A stretch of 64,000 nucleotides of DNA from Mucilaginibacter flavidus (lineage in GTDB: Bacteria; Bacteroidota; Bacteroidia; Sphingobacteriales; Sphingobacteriaceae): NCBI RefSeq assembly GCF_024055575.1, contig NZ_JAMXOE010000006.1, forward strand, positions 1 to 64,000, given 5' to 3'. Every line of letters starts with the position of its first letter. Positions within the stretch are counted from its first letter, which is position 1. The position numbers were made by a program, and so were the translations under genes. Of this stretch, positions 51,715-60,226 are shown in pieces. The notes under the pieces are model-generated. The model searched no databases, had not been told where the DNA came from, and saw nothing but the letters and a program-made list of their open reading frames with translations.

Positions 51715-54021
51715 ATGCGGAAATTTATTAAACTGATTATTGCTACGATTTTAACGCTGACTCACGTGAGTGGAATTGCCCAGCCTGGAGTTCATGACCT
51801 AAAGTTTGATTCTCTTGCAGCCCGGTGGGACGAAGGTATTCCCCTGGGTAACGGAACATTGGGGGCGCTCATCTGGCAAAAACAAAACCACTTGCGCTTC
51901 TCGCTGGATAGGGCTGATCTCTGGGACGAACGCCCAATGAAAGGTCTGCACCGGAAAGAATTCAGTTACCAATGGGTGCACGAACAGGTTGTGCAAAAAA
52001 CCAACTATGAGCAGGTACAAAAATATTTCGACGAGCCTTACGACAATGAACCTGCACCATCAAAAATACCGGGCGCAGGGCTCGAGTTTGATACCAAAGC
52101 ATGGGGGAAAGTTAAATCGGTACACCTGTCAATAAACAATGCTCTTTGTGAGGTAAAATGGATAAATGGCACTATATTAAAAACTTATGTGAAAGCTACG
52201 ACCCCCGTTGGCTGGTTCAGATTTGAAAACGTGCCGTTAGATTTCGTTCCTCAAATAGTACCGCCTTTATACCAGGCCCCACCGACAAAAGGCGAGGTAA
52301 ATTCGCTGGTTGGGGATGATCTATCCAAATTGGGGTACAAACAGGGTACAGTAAAACGACAGGAAAACAGTATTACTTACGAGCAGCAGGGATGGGGTGG
52401 TTTTGAATATGAAGTTAACGTGCGGTGGAAAAGAACAGGTAACAGCGTGGAAGGTGTTTGGTGCATATCTTCGCAAAAAGCCGATAAAAAAGTAAATCCA
52501 CTAGCATCGGTACTGACCGAACAAGCTTTACAACATACCTTTAAAGATGATTTTTCCAGCCATCAGTCATGGTGGAGAAAGTTTTGGAGCAAATCGGCCA
52601 TCCATGTTCCGGACAGTATTCTCGAAAAACAATGGTACCTGGAGCAGTATAAATTTGGTTCGGCGGCCCGGGCTGACGCCCCGCCAATTTCATTACAGGC
52701 CGTATGGACGGCCGACAACGGCCGTATACCACCCTGGAAAGGTGATTACCACCACGATTTAAATACTCAGCTTAGCTATTGGCCATCATACAGCAGCAAT
52801 CATTTGGAAGAGGGTATGGGCTACCTCAATCACCTGGATGCCAATAAAGCCAATTATAAGCGGTATACCAAAATGTATTTTAATGAACCGGGTCTTGCTG
52901 TACCTGGTGTAACAACCCTGGATGGTACCGAAATGGGTGGGTGGATACAGTATTCACTGTCTCCTACGGTGTCGTCGTGGCTCGGTCAGCATTATTACCT
53001 GCAATGGCGCTATAGCATGGACAGGCAGTTTTTAAAAAACAGGGCTTATCCCTGGATTAAGGACGCGGCAACTTTTCTGGAACACCTAACAATTACCGGT
53101 AAAGATGGTAAGCGCCAATTGCCCATGAGCTCGAGCCCTGAGATTAACGACAATTCATTAAGTGCCTGGTTTCCTCAAAATACTAATTATGATTTGTCGC
53201 TGATGAAGTTTACGTTCCGCGCTGCGGCCGAGCTGGCAACAGAACTTGGACAAAATGCAGAAGCCGCCCACTGGCGTAAGATATCCGCTGAATTCGGTGA
53301 TTTTGCCCTTACCGCAAATAATGAGCTGAAGTTTGCACCAACCATGGCCTATAATCAATCGCATCGGCATTTTTCTCATGCTATGTCAATTTATCCGTTA
53401 GGTCTAATAAAATGGGAGGACGGCCCGATGTCACAAAAGATAATTAAGAATACCATCCATCAATTGGATAGCATTGGCCCGGCATATTGGTGTGGCTACT
53501 CTTACGCATGGCTGGGCAGCATGAAGGCCCGTGCAAAAGATGGGGCAGGAGCCGCCAACGCATTAGGTATTTTTGCAAAAGCATTTTGTTCTGTAAATAG
53601 TTTTCACCTAAACGGCGACCAAACAAAATCAGGGCTGTCAAAATTTACCTACCGGCCGTTTACCCTAGAAGGGAACTTTGCTTTCGCTTCCGGCCTTCAG
53701 GAAATGCTATTGCAAAGTTATGCCGGGTTTATAGAAGTTTTCCCGGCAGTAACTGATAGTTGGAAAGATATTTCCTTTAAAACGTTAAGAGCCGAGGGGG
53801 CATTTTTGGTGAGCGCTAAAAAATTAGGGGGGCAGGTAGACGAAGTAAAGATAATGTCCGAAAATGGTGGTTCAACTAAATTTAAGCTACCATTTAAAAC
53901 CTTTATTGTGCGATCCAAAAAGGGAGTGCGGGTAGTAAGCAATAAAGCCGGCTACCTTAAATTAGCGTTTAAAACTAAAGGCGAGATAACCATAAAAAAT
54001 GGCACTAGGTCGACAACTTAA
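51715..54021 (+). CDS. Exported GH95-like glycoside hydrolase (alpha-L-fucosidase/galactosidase type)
   Basis: 768 residues with a signal peptide (to about GIAQ). The N-terminal beta-domain RWDEGIPLGNGTLGALIW and RFSLDRADLWDERP, the (alpha/alpha)6 barrel region YHHDLNTQLSYWPSYSSNHLEE, and the late block AYWCGYSYAWLGSMKARAKDG resemble GH95 and its relatives. Some characteristic GH95 motifs differ, so a related clan GH-M-like family is possible. It acts on a plant or host glycan with terminal fucose or galactose (family-level inference). Its stop overlaps the convergent MATE gene by 4 bp. Confidence 0.7.
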   Translation: MRKFIKLIIATILTLTHVSGIAQPGVHDLKFDSLAARWDEGIPLGNGTLGALIWQKQNHLRFSLDRADLWDERPMKGLHRKEFSYQWVHEQVVQKTNYEQVQKYFDEPYDNEPAPSKIPGAGLEFDTKAWGKVKSVHLSINNALCEVKWINGTILKTYVKATTPVGWFRFENVPLDFVPQIVPPLYQAPPTKGEVNSLVGDDLSKLGYKQGTVKRQENSITYEQQGWGGFEYEVNVRWKRTGNSVEGVWCISSQKADKKVNPLASVLTEQALQHTFKDDFSSHQSWWRKFWSKSAIHVPDSILEKQWYLEQYKFGSAARADAPPISLQAVWTADNGRIPPWKGDYHHDLNTQLSYWPSYSSNHLEEGMGYLNHLDANKANYKRYTKMYFNEPGLAVPGVTTLDGTEMGGWIQYSLSPTVSSWLGQHYYLQWRYSMDRQFLKNRAYPWIKDAATFLEHLTITGKDGKRQLPMSSSPEINDNSLSAWFPQNTNYDLSLMKFTFRAAAELATELGQNAEAAHWRKISAEFGDFALTANNELKFAPTMAYNQSHRHFSHAMSIYPLGLIKWEDGPMSQKIIKNTIHQLDSIGPAYWCGYSYAWLGSMKARAKDGAGAANALGIFAKAFCSVNSFHLNGDQTKSGLSKFTYRPFTLEGNFAFASGLQEMLLQSYAGFIEVFPAVTDSWKDISFKTLRAEGAFLVSAKKLGGQVDEVKIMSENGGSTKFKLPFKTFIVRSKKGVRVVSNKAGYLKLAFKTKGEITIKNGTRSTT

Positions 54022-55394
54022 TCCTGCGCAATAATTGCGATGGTTTTATCCCTGTGTTTTTTACTTATAAACTGAAAACGCAAAAATAGCAGGATGGCTG
54101 ATACCATTAGTCCTAGTGTTAAACCATACCAGATGCCTTTAACACCTAGATTAAATATAATACCAAGCAGGTAACCGACCGGCAAGCCAAAAACCCAGTA
54201 CGCTAAAAAGGTGATAAACGTAGGTAAATTCACATCGCCCATGCCGCGTAGTATGCCCAGGCCAACAACCTGTGTGCCGTCAAATAACTGGAATACTGCG
54301 GCTATTATAAGTAGCTGTGATGCAATAGATATAACTACTTTATCTGTAGTATACATCCATGGTAGTAGCTGATTGCCAAGTGTGAAAATGCATGCTGTCA
54401 CCAGCATAAACATCAATACGATATGGTAGCTCGATATAGCCGAATGCCGGAGGTTCTGATGATCGTTTGCACCAAAGTGGTTACCTGCTTTTATTGCCGC
54501 TGCTGCCGAAAGTCCGCTGGCCATCATGTAGGTCATTGATGCAAGGTTGATGGCTACCTGGTGGGCAGCCTGCTCATGATAGCCTATTGTACCGATTAAA
54601 ATGGCCGCGCCGCTAAAAGCGCTAATCTCAAAGGCATACTGTAATGCCACCGGAGCCCCGATGCGCAAAATTTGCAGGCAACGTTCCCAGCTTACCCGTG
54701 TAAAAACGAAACTTTCCAGGTATTTTTTAAAGCGGCTTGAATTAAATACATAGAATCCCATTGCAGTTGCCATAACACAGCGGTCTATCAGCGTACTATA
54801 TCCAACGCCTTTTATTCCCATGGGCGACACACCAAATAATCCCTTTACAAATATTATCCCCAGGCAAATGTTCAATACGTTTCCCCATATTGATATCAGC
54901 ATGGCTTGTTTAGTAAAGCCCAGCCCCTCGGCAAACTGTTTAAAGGTGTTAAAAACCAGCATAGGAATAACAGACAGCCCAAGTAATATTAAAAATGGTT
55001 TGGCTTGGAGCATAACTGCATTATTTTGATGGAGGTGCTCCAGCAAAAAAGACGAGCAGCCTGCAATGGCCGCAAAAAGTAAAACGCCGGTTATTAAATT
55101 TATAAACAGGCTGTTGGACAGTAATTTACCACATTCATCGAAATCACTTCTTCCATTTAGCTGCGCTATCAAAGGCGTTGAGCCATAGGAGATACCGATA
55201 CCAATTACCATTACAATAATAAAAATGCTATTTGCTAAGGACACAGCTGCCAGGCTTATGGTACCTGCAAAATGGCCAACAATTACACTATCAGAAAACT
55301 GTACCAACGTATGGCCCAATTGCGATATTACAACAGGAATAGCCAGCGCAAGGTTAGTTTGGTAATGTGGTCTATATTTTTTAAAAAAGGTCAT
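54018..55394 (-). CDS. MATE-family multidrug/cation efflux transporter
   Basis: 458 residues with 12 predicted helices in two homologous halves. MATE motifs are visible: PVVISQLGHTLVQFSDSVIVGHFAG at the start, GIGISYGSTPLIAQLNGRSD in helix 2-3, and QVAINLASMTYMMASGLSAAAAIKAGNHFGA in the second half. The NorM-type protein exports cationic compounds using Na+ or H+. It is convergent with the GH95-like gene and shares its last 4 bp. Confidence 0.92.
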   Translation of the reverse strand: MTFFKKYRPHYQTNLALAIPVVISQLGHTLVQFSDSVIVGHFAGTISLAAVSLANSIFIIVMVIGIGISYGSTPLIAQLNGRSDFDECGKLLSNSLFINLITGVLLFAAIAGCSSFLLEHLHQNNAVMLQAKPFLILLGLSVIPMLVFNTFKQFAEGLGFTKQAMLISIWGNVLNICLGIIFVKGLFGVSPMGIKGVGYSTLIDRCVMATAMGFYVFNSSRFKKYLESFVFTRVSWERCLQILRIGAPVALQYAFEISAFSGAAILIGTIGYHEQAAHQVAINLASMTYMMASGLSAAAAIKAGNHFGANDHQNLRHSAISSYHIVLMFMLVTACIFTLGNQLLPWMYTTDKVVISIASQLLIIAAVFQLFDGTQVVGLGILRGMGDVNLPTFITFLAYWVFGLPVGYLLGIIFNLGVKGIWYGLTLGLMVSAILLFLRFQFISKKHRDKTIAIIAQD

Positions 55395-55518
55395 GAATAA
55401 AAGTCGGCGATTTGAGGCTAAGGTAGTACATACTTATTAATCAAAAATTGCCCTGAGAAAAGAATTTCAATTATTATTCCAGTCTCAGAATTCTGACTAT
55501 TGATCTCTGAATACTGAT

Positions 55519-56142
55519 TTAAGCCGCAGTATAGAACTCTTCTTTTTCCGTGGTATTTATCCTGATGATACCGGAAAGTATTAAATCAACCAATAGCTTT
55601 TGGGCTTTACGCCTGCCAATCTTTAGCAAATCGCAACATTCTTTTATGGTGATACGGGCAGTAGTTTCAAGATATTGAAGCAGTGCTTTTTCGTTGGTGG
55701 AGTATTCGATCAGGACGCCCTCGTCGCCAGATGATCGTTTAAGCACGTCAACAACAATCTTGCTGGCCAGCACGCTTTTGTCTTTCACCCTAACGTAAAC
55801 CCACCATTTACCGTCCTCAGCCAATGCGTAATGTGGTTTTATGGTACTTTCAGCAATATCAACTACCAGCACCAGCTTATCATCAACATAAACTTCTTCA
55901 AACATAGGCTCAAGTGCTGGCCTGGCGAACAGATGCGCTGCTCTGGTAATCATGTACCGCTCTTCGTCTTCTGATTTTACACCTTTTATGGTGCCGTCAT
56001 CAGCCACGCCAATCAGTAGCTTGCCGCCCTTGTTATTGGCGTAGCTAACCATGGTGCGTGCGATTTTCTCGCAACTGGTAATGGTTTTTTTAAAGTCGAG
56101 TTTAACACCTTCGCCCTCAAAAATCAACCGCTTCACATTCAT
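55519..56142 (-). CDS. AlbA_2/Schlafen-type putative DNA-binding protein
   Basis: 207 residues. The N-terminal AlbA_2 domain has the typical sequence EGVKLDFKKTITSCEKIART and MVSYANNKGGKLLIGVADDG. The C-terminal 60 residues look like a winged helix (KALLQYLETTARITIKECCDLLKI). It lacks the later ATPase half found in longer relatives. A transcriptional or nucleic-acid role is likely. It overlaps the upstream GNAT gene by 4 bp (ATGA) and is translated after it. Confidence 0.85.
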   Translation of the reverse strand: MNVKRLIFEGEGVKLDFKKTITSCEKIARTMVSYANNKGGKLLIGVADDGTIKGVKSEDEERYMITRAAHLFARPALEPMFEEVYVDDKLVLVVDIAESTIKPHYALAEDGKWWVYVRVKDKSVLASKIVVDVLKRSSGDEGVLIEYSTNEKALLQYLETTARITIKECCDLLKIGRRKAQKLLVDLILSGIIRINTTEKEEFYTAA

Positions 56143-56615
56143 AATTCTTCCTTCTCTGTTTTAAGCGCTTTATAAGGTGCATGTATTTCCATCCAATTTT
56201 GGGGCTTACTCAGTTCGCTAAAACCAAACTGTTTGTAAAGCCCGTGTGCATCTGCAGTGGCAAGCGACCACCGCCTTAAGCCCTGTAAACCGGGATGTTT
56301 AACAATTGTTTGTACCAGCCATTTCGATAAGCCGATACGGCGATATCCGGAAAGGATAAAAACATCGCAAATGTAGGCAAATGTGGCATTATCAGTCACC
56401 ACGCGGGCAAAACCTGCTTGTTTACCCTCATGGTAAACCCCAAAGCATAATGAGCCCTTAATTGCCTTTTTCAGCGTTTCTGCCGGGATGCCCTGGGCCC
56501 AATACGATTCCTGGTCTAAATAATTATAAATTAATTCAAAGTCGAGCAGGCCTTTATCGGTTGAAATTTTATAATTTTTTTTAAGAAAAGCTTCGTCGTT
56601 TATTACGGTATACAT
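56139..56615 (-). CDS. GNAT-family N-acetyltransferase
   Basis: 158 residues. The acetyl-CoA pyrophosphate-binding motif appears as GYRRIGLSKWLVQTIVKHPG, with the preceding strand ATFAYICDVFIL and the C-terminal LATADAHGLYKQFGF block typical of the family. The substrate is unknown. It is the first gene of a two-gene unit with the AlbA_2 protein, with coupled start and stop. Confidence 0.9.
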   Translation of the reverse strand: MYTVINDEAFLKKNYKISTDKGLLDFELIYNYLDQESYWAQGIPAETLKKAIKGSLCFGVYHEGKQAGFARVVTDNATFAYICDVFILSGYRRIGLSKWLVQTIVKHPGLQGLRRWSLATADAHGLYKQFGFSELSKPQNWMEIHAPYKALKTEKEEL

Positions 56616-56760
56616 TGTTTATCTGTAGATTAAATACAAAACGAGTAGGAGAGTATCAACAAAAGTGATATATGCCCAAGTAGTTAAATATCAGAAATTT
56701 CTGCTGAAAAAGCCATTTAAAATTGTTGGAGGGAGGTAATTTTTTGATTTTATTGCATAA

Positions 56761-56798
56761 ACAGCAAAGGCTTTAGAGCTTACCAGAGCCTTTGTTGT
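56761..56798 (-). terminator. Terminator of the SDR gene
   Basis: ACAGCAAAGGCT (56761-56772) pairs, with one wobble, with AGCCTTTGTTGT (56787-56798) just downstream of the stop on the minus strand. Confidence 0.7.
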
Positions 56799-56811
56799 AT
56801 TTCAAAAATAG

Positions 56812-57606
56812 TTAAAACGGGCTCTTTACCAAGCCGCCATCAGCTCTAATTGCGGCACCGTTGGTGCCAATTGATAAATCGCTGGCTATATAAACAACGG
56901 TACTGGCTATTTCGTCCGGCGTTAAAAACCGCTGAAGGATTGATGTTGGGCGGGCTGTTTTAAAAAACTCTTTTTCCATTTCTTCAACCGTGATATTTTG
57001 TTGCTTCGCCATGTCTTTAACAAATGTGCCTGCGCCTTCAGAAAATGTTGGGCCAGGCAATACGGCGTTTACCGTTACATTGGTGCCTTTGGTTAGTTCA
57101 GCAAGGCCGCGGGCAACGGCAATCTGGGCAGTTTTCGTCATCCCGTAATGAATCATTTCTTCAGGAATTTGAATAGCCGACTCACTTGAAATAAATATGA
57201 TACGTCCCCAATTTTTAGCCAGCATTTTATTAAAATATGCCCTCGACAAACGCACGCCGCTTAATACGTTTACCTCGTAAAATTTGATCCAGTCCTCGTC
57301 CGGTATATCACTAAATTGCTTTGGTTCAAAAATTCCTACATTATTTATCAGTATGTCAACCTCAGGCAATTGATCAATTAATTTATTAACCTGGTATACG
57401 TCGGCAAAATCTGCCACCAAGCCTTTAATCGCCGCATTTCCCGTTTCCCGCTTTAAGTTTTCCACGGCGAGGTTAACGCGCTCCGCCGTGCGTCCATTTA
57501 CAAAAACATTTACACCTTCATTAGCTAACGCTTTTGCAATTGCATAACCGATACCCGCAGTTGAGCCGGTTACCAGCGCTGTTTTATTTTTTATTTTTAA
57601 ATCCAT
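56812..57606 (-). CDS. Short-chain dehydrogenase/reductase
   Basis: 264 residues from the ATG at 57606; the TTG at 57627 would add seven residues without support. The nucleotide-binding GSTAGIGYAIA, NNVG, and the active-site Tyr-x3-Lys (YGMTK) are present, so the enzyme should be active. The substrate is unknown. It is a single gene with its own terminator, separated from the gyrA operon by about 180 bp. Confidence 0.9.
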   Translation of the reverse strand: MDLKIKNKTALVTGSTAGIGYAIAKALANEGVNVFVNGRTAERVNLAVENLKRETGNAAIKGLVADFADVYQVNKLIDQLPEVDILINNVGIFEPKQFSDIPDEDWIKFYEVNVLSGVRLSRAYFNKMLAKNWGRIIFISSESAIQIPEEMIHYGMTKTAQIAVARGLAELTKGTNVTVNAVLPGPTFSEGAGTFVKDMAKQQNITVEEMEKEFFKTARPTSILQRFLTPDEIASTVVYIASDLSIGTNGAAIRADGGLVKSPF

Positions 57607-57753
57607 AGTTAATTCTGCTTTTAACAAGTTTAAGGATGTTTTTTCAATATGTTAAGATTTGCAAAAAAGATGGAATGATATTGACAATGTCTCTTAAATC
57701 TTAAATAATAATTTATCACATAATTAACATTATGTTAAGTAATAAATTTAATT

Positions 57754-57784
57754 ATAAGGGAGAGTTACTTATTCTCTCCCTTAT
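57754..57784 (-). terminator. Terminator of the gyrA-TPR-TPR operon
   Basis: A perfect 11-bp stem ATAAGGGAGAG (57754-57764) with 57774-57784 and a 9-nt loop, directly behind the stop of the last TPR gene. Confidence 0.8.
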
Positions 57785-57787
57785 TTA

Positions 57788-59098
57788 CTACTTACCCCCT
57801 CCGGAGTTTACAGCATCAATCTTTTGTTTTAACTCATTCGCCTTGGCCTTATTCTCCGCCGTATGCGCAGGATCTGATTTTGCCCTGTAATAGTTCCTTA
57901 AATTTGTAAGCGCATTTACATCGTTCGGTTTAAGGTCGACTGCTTTTTGTAGGTATGGTTTTGCGGGTTCCAACATTTTGTCTGATTTTGCCATCTCCGC
58001 ATCATATTGTTTCTGTGCACTCGACGGCAATTTTTGAGCAGCGTTAAACACATCCAACGCTGGCTGCATTAATGTGATACCTAAGTTCATATTAGCTTCA
58101 AAAAAGTCTGGATCTATTTCCAATGCTTTTTTGTAAGCATCAGCTGCTTTACCCTGGTTTTCTGTAGCACTTGCTTTTTCCTTGGTTTTGGTAGCATCAT
58201 CTTTAGCTTTTGCAGCTCTCGCAATTGCAGCGTCAGCAACTTGTGAATAAGTTAAACCCAGGTAATAATACAGGTCCTTGTTTTTAGGATCAGTTGTTAT
58301 CGCAGCTTGTATTTTCGACACCACATCAGCTTGTTTTCCTGATACCAATGCGATTTCAATTTCCCTTTTACGCAGTTCAGAATATTTAGGGAATTTTTCA
58401 ATTCCTTCGGCTGCTATCTTCAATGCATTAGTTGTGTCTTTTGTAGTCAGGTAGATGGTCGTCATGTCATAATATGCCTTGGGAGCTCCTGAGTATTTGG
58501 TGGTAACAAGTTTTTTATAGTTATCCAACGCGTATTGATAATACTTAGGGTCTTTATCTGCGGCATTACCGGCGGAAAGTGCTGTATAATAAATAGCATT
58601 TGTATCGTCGGGCAAAATTGTGCGATAGTAATCAAATTCCTTATAAGCCTCGTCATACCGTTTACTTTGGTAATCCTTAACCCCCGCCGTTAACTTATAT
58701 TGGGCAAGATTGATATTGGCATCGTCAATCAGTTTTTTAAATTCATTTTTGGTATCTAATTCTTTAGCTTTTTTAACTGCTTCATCTGCGGTAGCAAATA
58801 ACGGTGCCGACGTTGTAGCGACGGTATCGTCAACCGCCAGCGACGAGTAGATAGCAGCTTTTAACGCGTGAGTTTGAGGCATAGTTGCCGTCTTTTCGTT
58901 GGTTGAAGCCTTGTCAATAGATGTTTTGGCATCTCCAAGACTCTTTTTGGATTGTGCCTGGATTGCGGCAACTTTTTGACCGCGCAAGGTGGCATAGTTG
59001 TCATAGGCTGATTGTGCGTCTTTCAGTTCGCCTTTTTGTGCAAAAGCCGCAACCGAAGCTATGCCTAAAAGGCATGTCATCAAAAGTTTCATTTTCAT
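57788..59098 (-). CDS. Exported TPR protein (third gene of the gyrA operon)
   Basis: 436 residues with a signal peptide (MKMKLLMTCLLGIASVAAFAQ). TPR-like repeats fill the middle and C-terminal parts (for example AYKKALEIDPDFFEANMNLG and LQKAVDLKPNDVNALTNLRN), with a Lys/Ala-rich linker between about residues 300 and 320. It starts 6 bp after the stop of the upstream TPR gene. A role in envelope assembly or protein interaction is likely; its coupling to gyrA is notable. Confidence 0.87.
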   Translation of the reverse strand: MKMKLLMTCLLGIASVAAFAQKGELKDAQSAYDNYATLRGQKVAAIQAQSKKSLGDAKTSIDKASTNEKTATMPQTHALKAAIYSSLAVDDTVATTSAPLFATADEAVKKAKELDTKNEFKKLIDDANINLAQYKLTAGVKDYQSKRYDEAYKEFDYYRTILPDDTNAIYYTALSAGNAADKDPKYYQYALDNYKKLVTTKYSGAPKAYYDMTTIYLTTKDTTNALKIAAEGIEKFPKYSELRKREIEIALVSGKQADVVSKIQAAITTDPKNKDLYYYLGLTYSQVADAAIARAAKAKDDATKTKEKASATENQGKAADAYKKALEIDPDFFEANMNLGITLMQPALDVFNAAQKLPSSAQKQYDAEMAKSDKMLEPAKPYLQKAVDLKPNDVNALTNLRNYYRAKSDPAHTAENKAKANELKQKIDAVNSGGGK

Positions 59099-59104
59099 GA
59101 TTTA

Positions 59105-60223
59105 TTATTGATTGGTTAACTGTTTTAGTTTATTGTTTACCTTGTTAATTTCATCCTGGTTACCTGCCTGTGTATAAACTTGTTGCAATATCTGCAGGCA
59201 GTTTTTGTTATTTGGCGATATCTCATTGGCCTTTTCAAGCCATTGCGCAGCACGTGTGTTGTTTGCTGTGTTGCCCTGCTCCTGTTTTTTGGTGCTTTCT
59301 TTAAAGTACAATAGCCCCAGGTTAAATATCGGGTCGTAAGCCGAACTGTTCAAATCTATCGAATGTAAATATAAAGACTCTGCTTTATCATATTGGTTTA
59401 AATTGTCATAACAAACAGCGGCAACAAACGCAATATCGGCGTTATTTGAATTAATGTCAAGCAGCGCAGGTAACAATGGTGCTAATGACCGGTAGTCTTT
59501 CCTGTTACTGTAAATATTCGCCTCATCAAGCAGCAGGGTTTTATCATTTGGCAATAGTTTGCGGCCCTTTTTTATAATGGCAAGGGCGCTGGCGGTGTCT
59601 CCTAATAGTTTGTAGTTATTTGACGCGGCCTGCACATATTCAATTTTTGTACTGTCGGCATTTACCAGGTCGGCGTAGTTTTTTGCAGCGTCCTGCATAT
59701 TGCCGAGTTTATTATTCGAAAATGCGATGTATGCTTTCAGCTCTTTAAAATTGGGCGCATACTTTTGTGCGTTGGTAAACAGCTCAAGTGCATTGTTGTA
59801 ATCAGAGTTGCGCGTGTACGCAAAAGCCTTCCGGATATAAACGTTTGCCAAACATCTTTTTGAATAATCTATTTCGGCCTGGTATTTATAGGCCTTTCGC
59901 CTGGAAATAAGATTATCGACAAGTGAAGTTGTTTGTGCGAAAAAACTTGCCGGCTGGTTAAGTTTATTCAGCGTATCAATATACAATATGCTTGAATTAA
60001 CAACTACCCGGTAAACCGTTTTTTCAATATCAGCGGAGTCAGCTTTATTGGTAATTAGACTATCGACGGATTTTTTGGCATTTGCCAGGTATTTCAAATC
60101 CTTTTTCTGCTTATAAAATGCCAGGCTATTAACTACCCCTTTAAGCACTTCTGTTTGGCAAAATGCAACAGAAGTGCTAAAGGTTAATAGTACTACCGGT
60201 AATATAATTTTACGGTAAATCAT
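59105..60223 (-). CDS. Exported TPR protein (second gene of the gyrA operon)
   Basis: 372 residues with a signal peptide ending about VAFCQ. It contains about six to seven TPR units (ALELFTNAQKYAPNFKELKA, ALAIIKKGRKLLPNDKTLLL, AESLYLHSIDLNSSAYDPIF). The start lies 3 bp after the gyrA stop and the gene ends 6 bp before the next TPR gene. The two TPR proteins have similar layout but are not close copies. Confidence 0.87.
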   Translation of the reverse strand: MIYRKIILPVVLLTFSTSVAFCQTEVLKGVVNSLAFYKQKKDLKYLANAKKSVDSLITNKADSADIEKTVYRVVVNSSILYIDTLNKLNQPASFFAQTTSLVDNLISRRKAYKYQAEIDYSKRCLANVYIRKAFAYTRNSDYNNALELFTNAQKYAPNFKELKAYIAFSNNKLGNMQDAAKNYADLVNADSTKIEYVQAASNNYKLLGDTASALAIIKKGRKLLPNDKTLLLDEANIYSNRKDYRSLAPLLPALLDINSNNADIAFVAAVCYDNLNQYDKAESLYLHSIDLNSSAYDPIFNLGLLYFKESTKKQEQGNTANNTRAAQWLEKANEISPNNKNCLQILQQVYTQAGNQDEINKVNNKLKQLTNQ

Positions 60224-60226
60224 TAA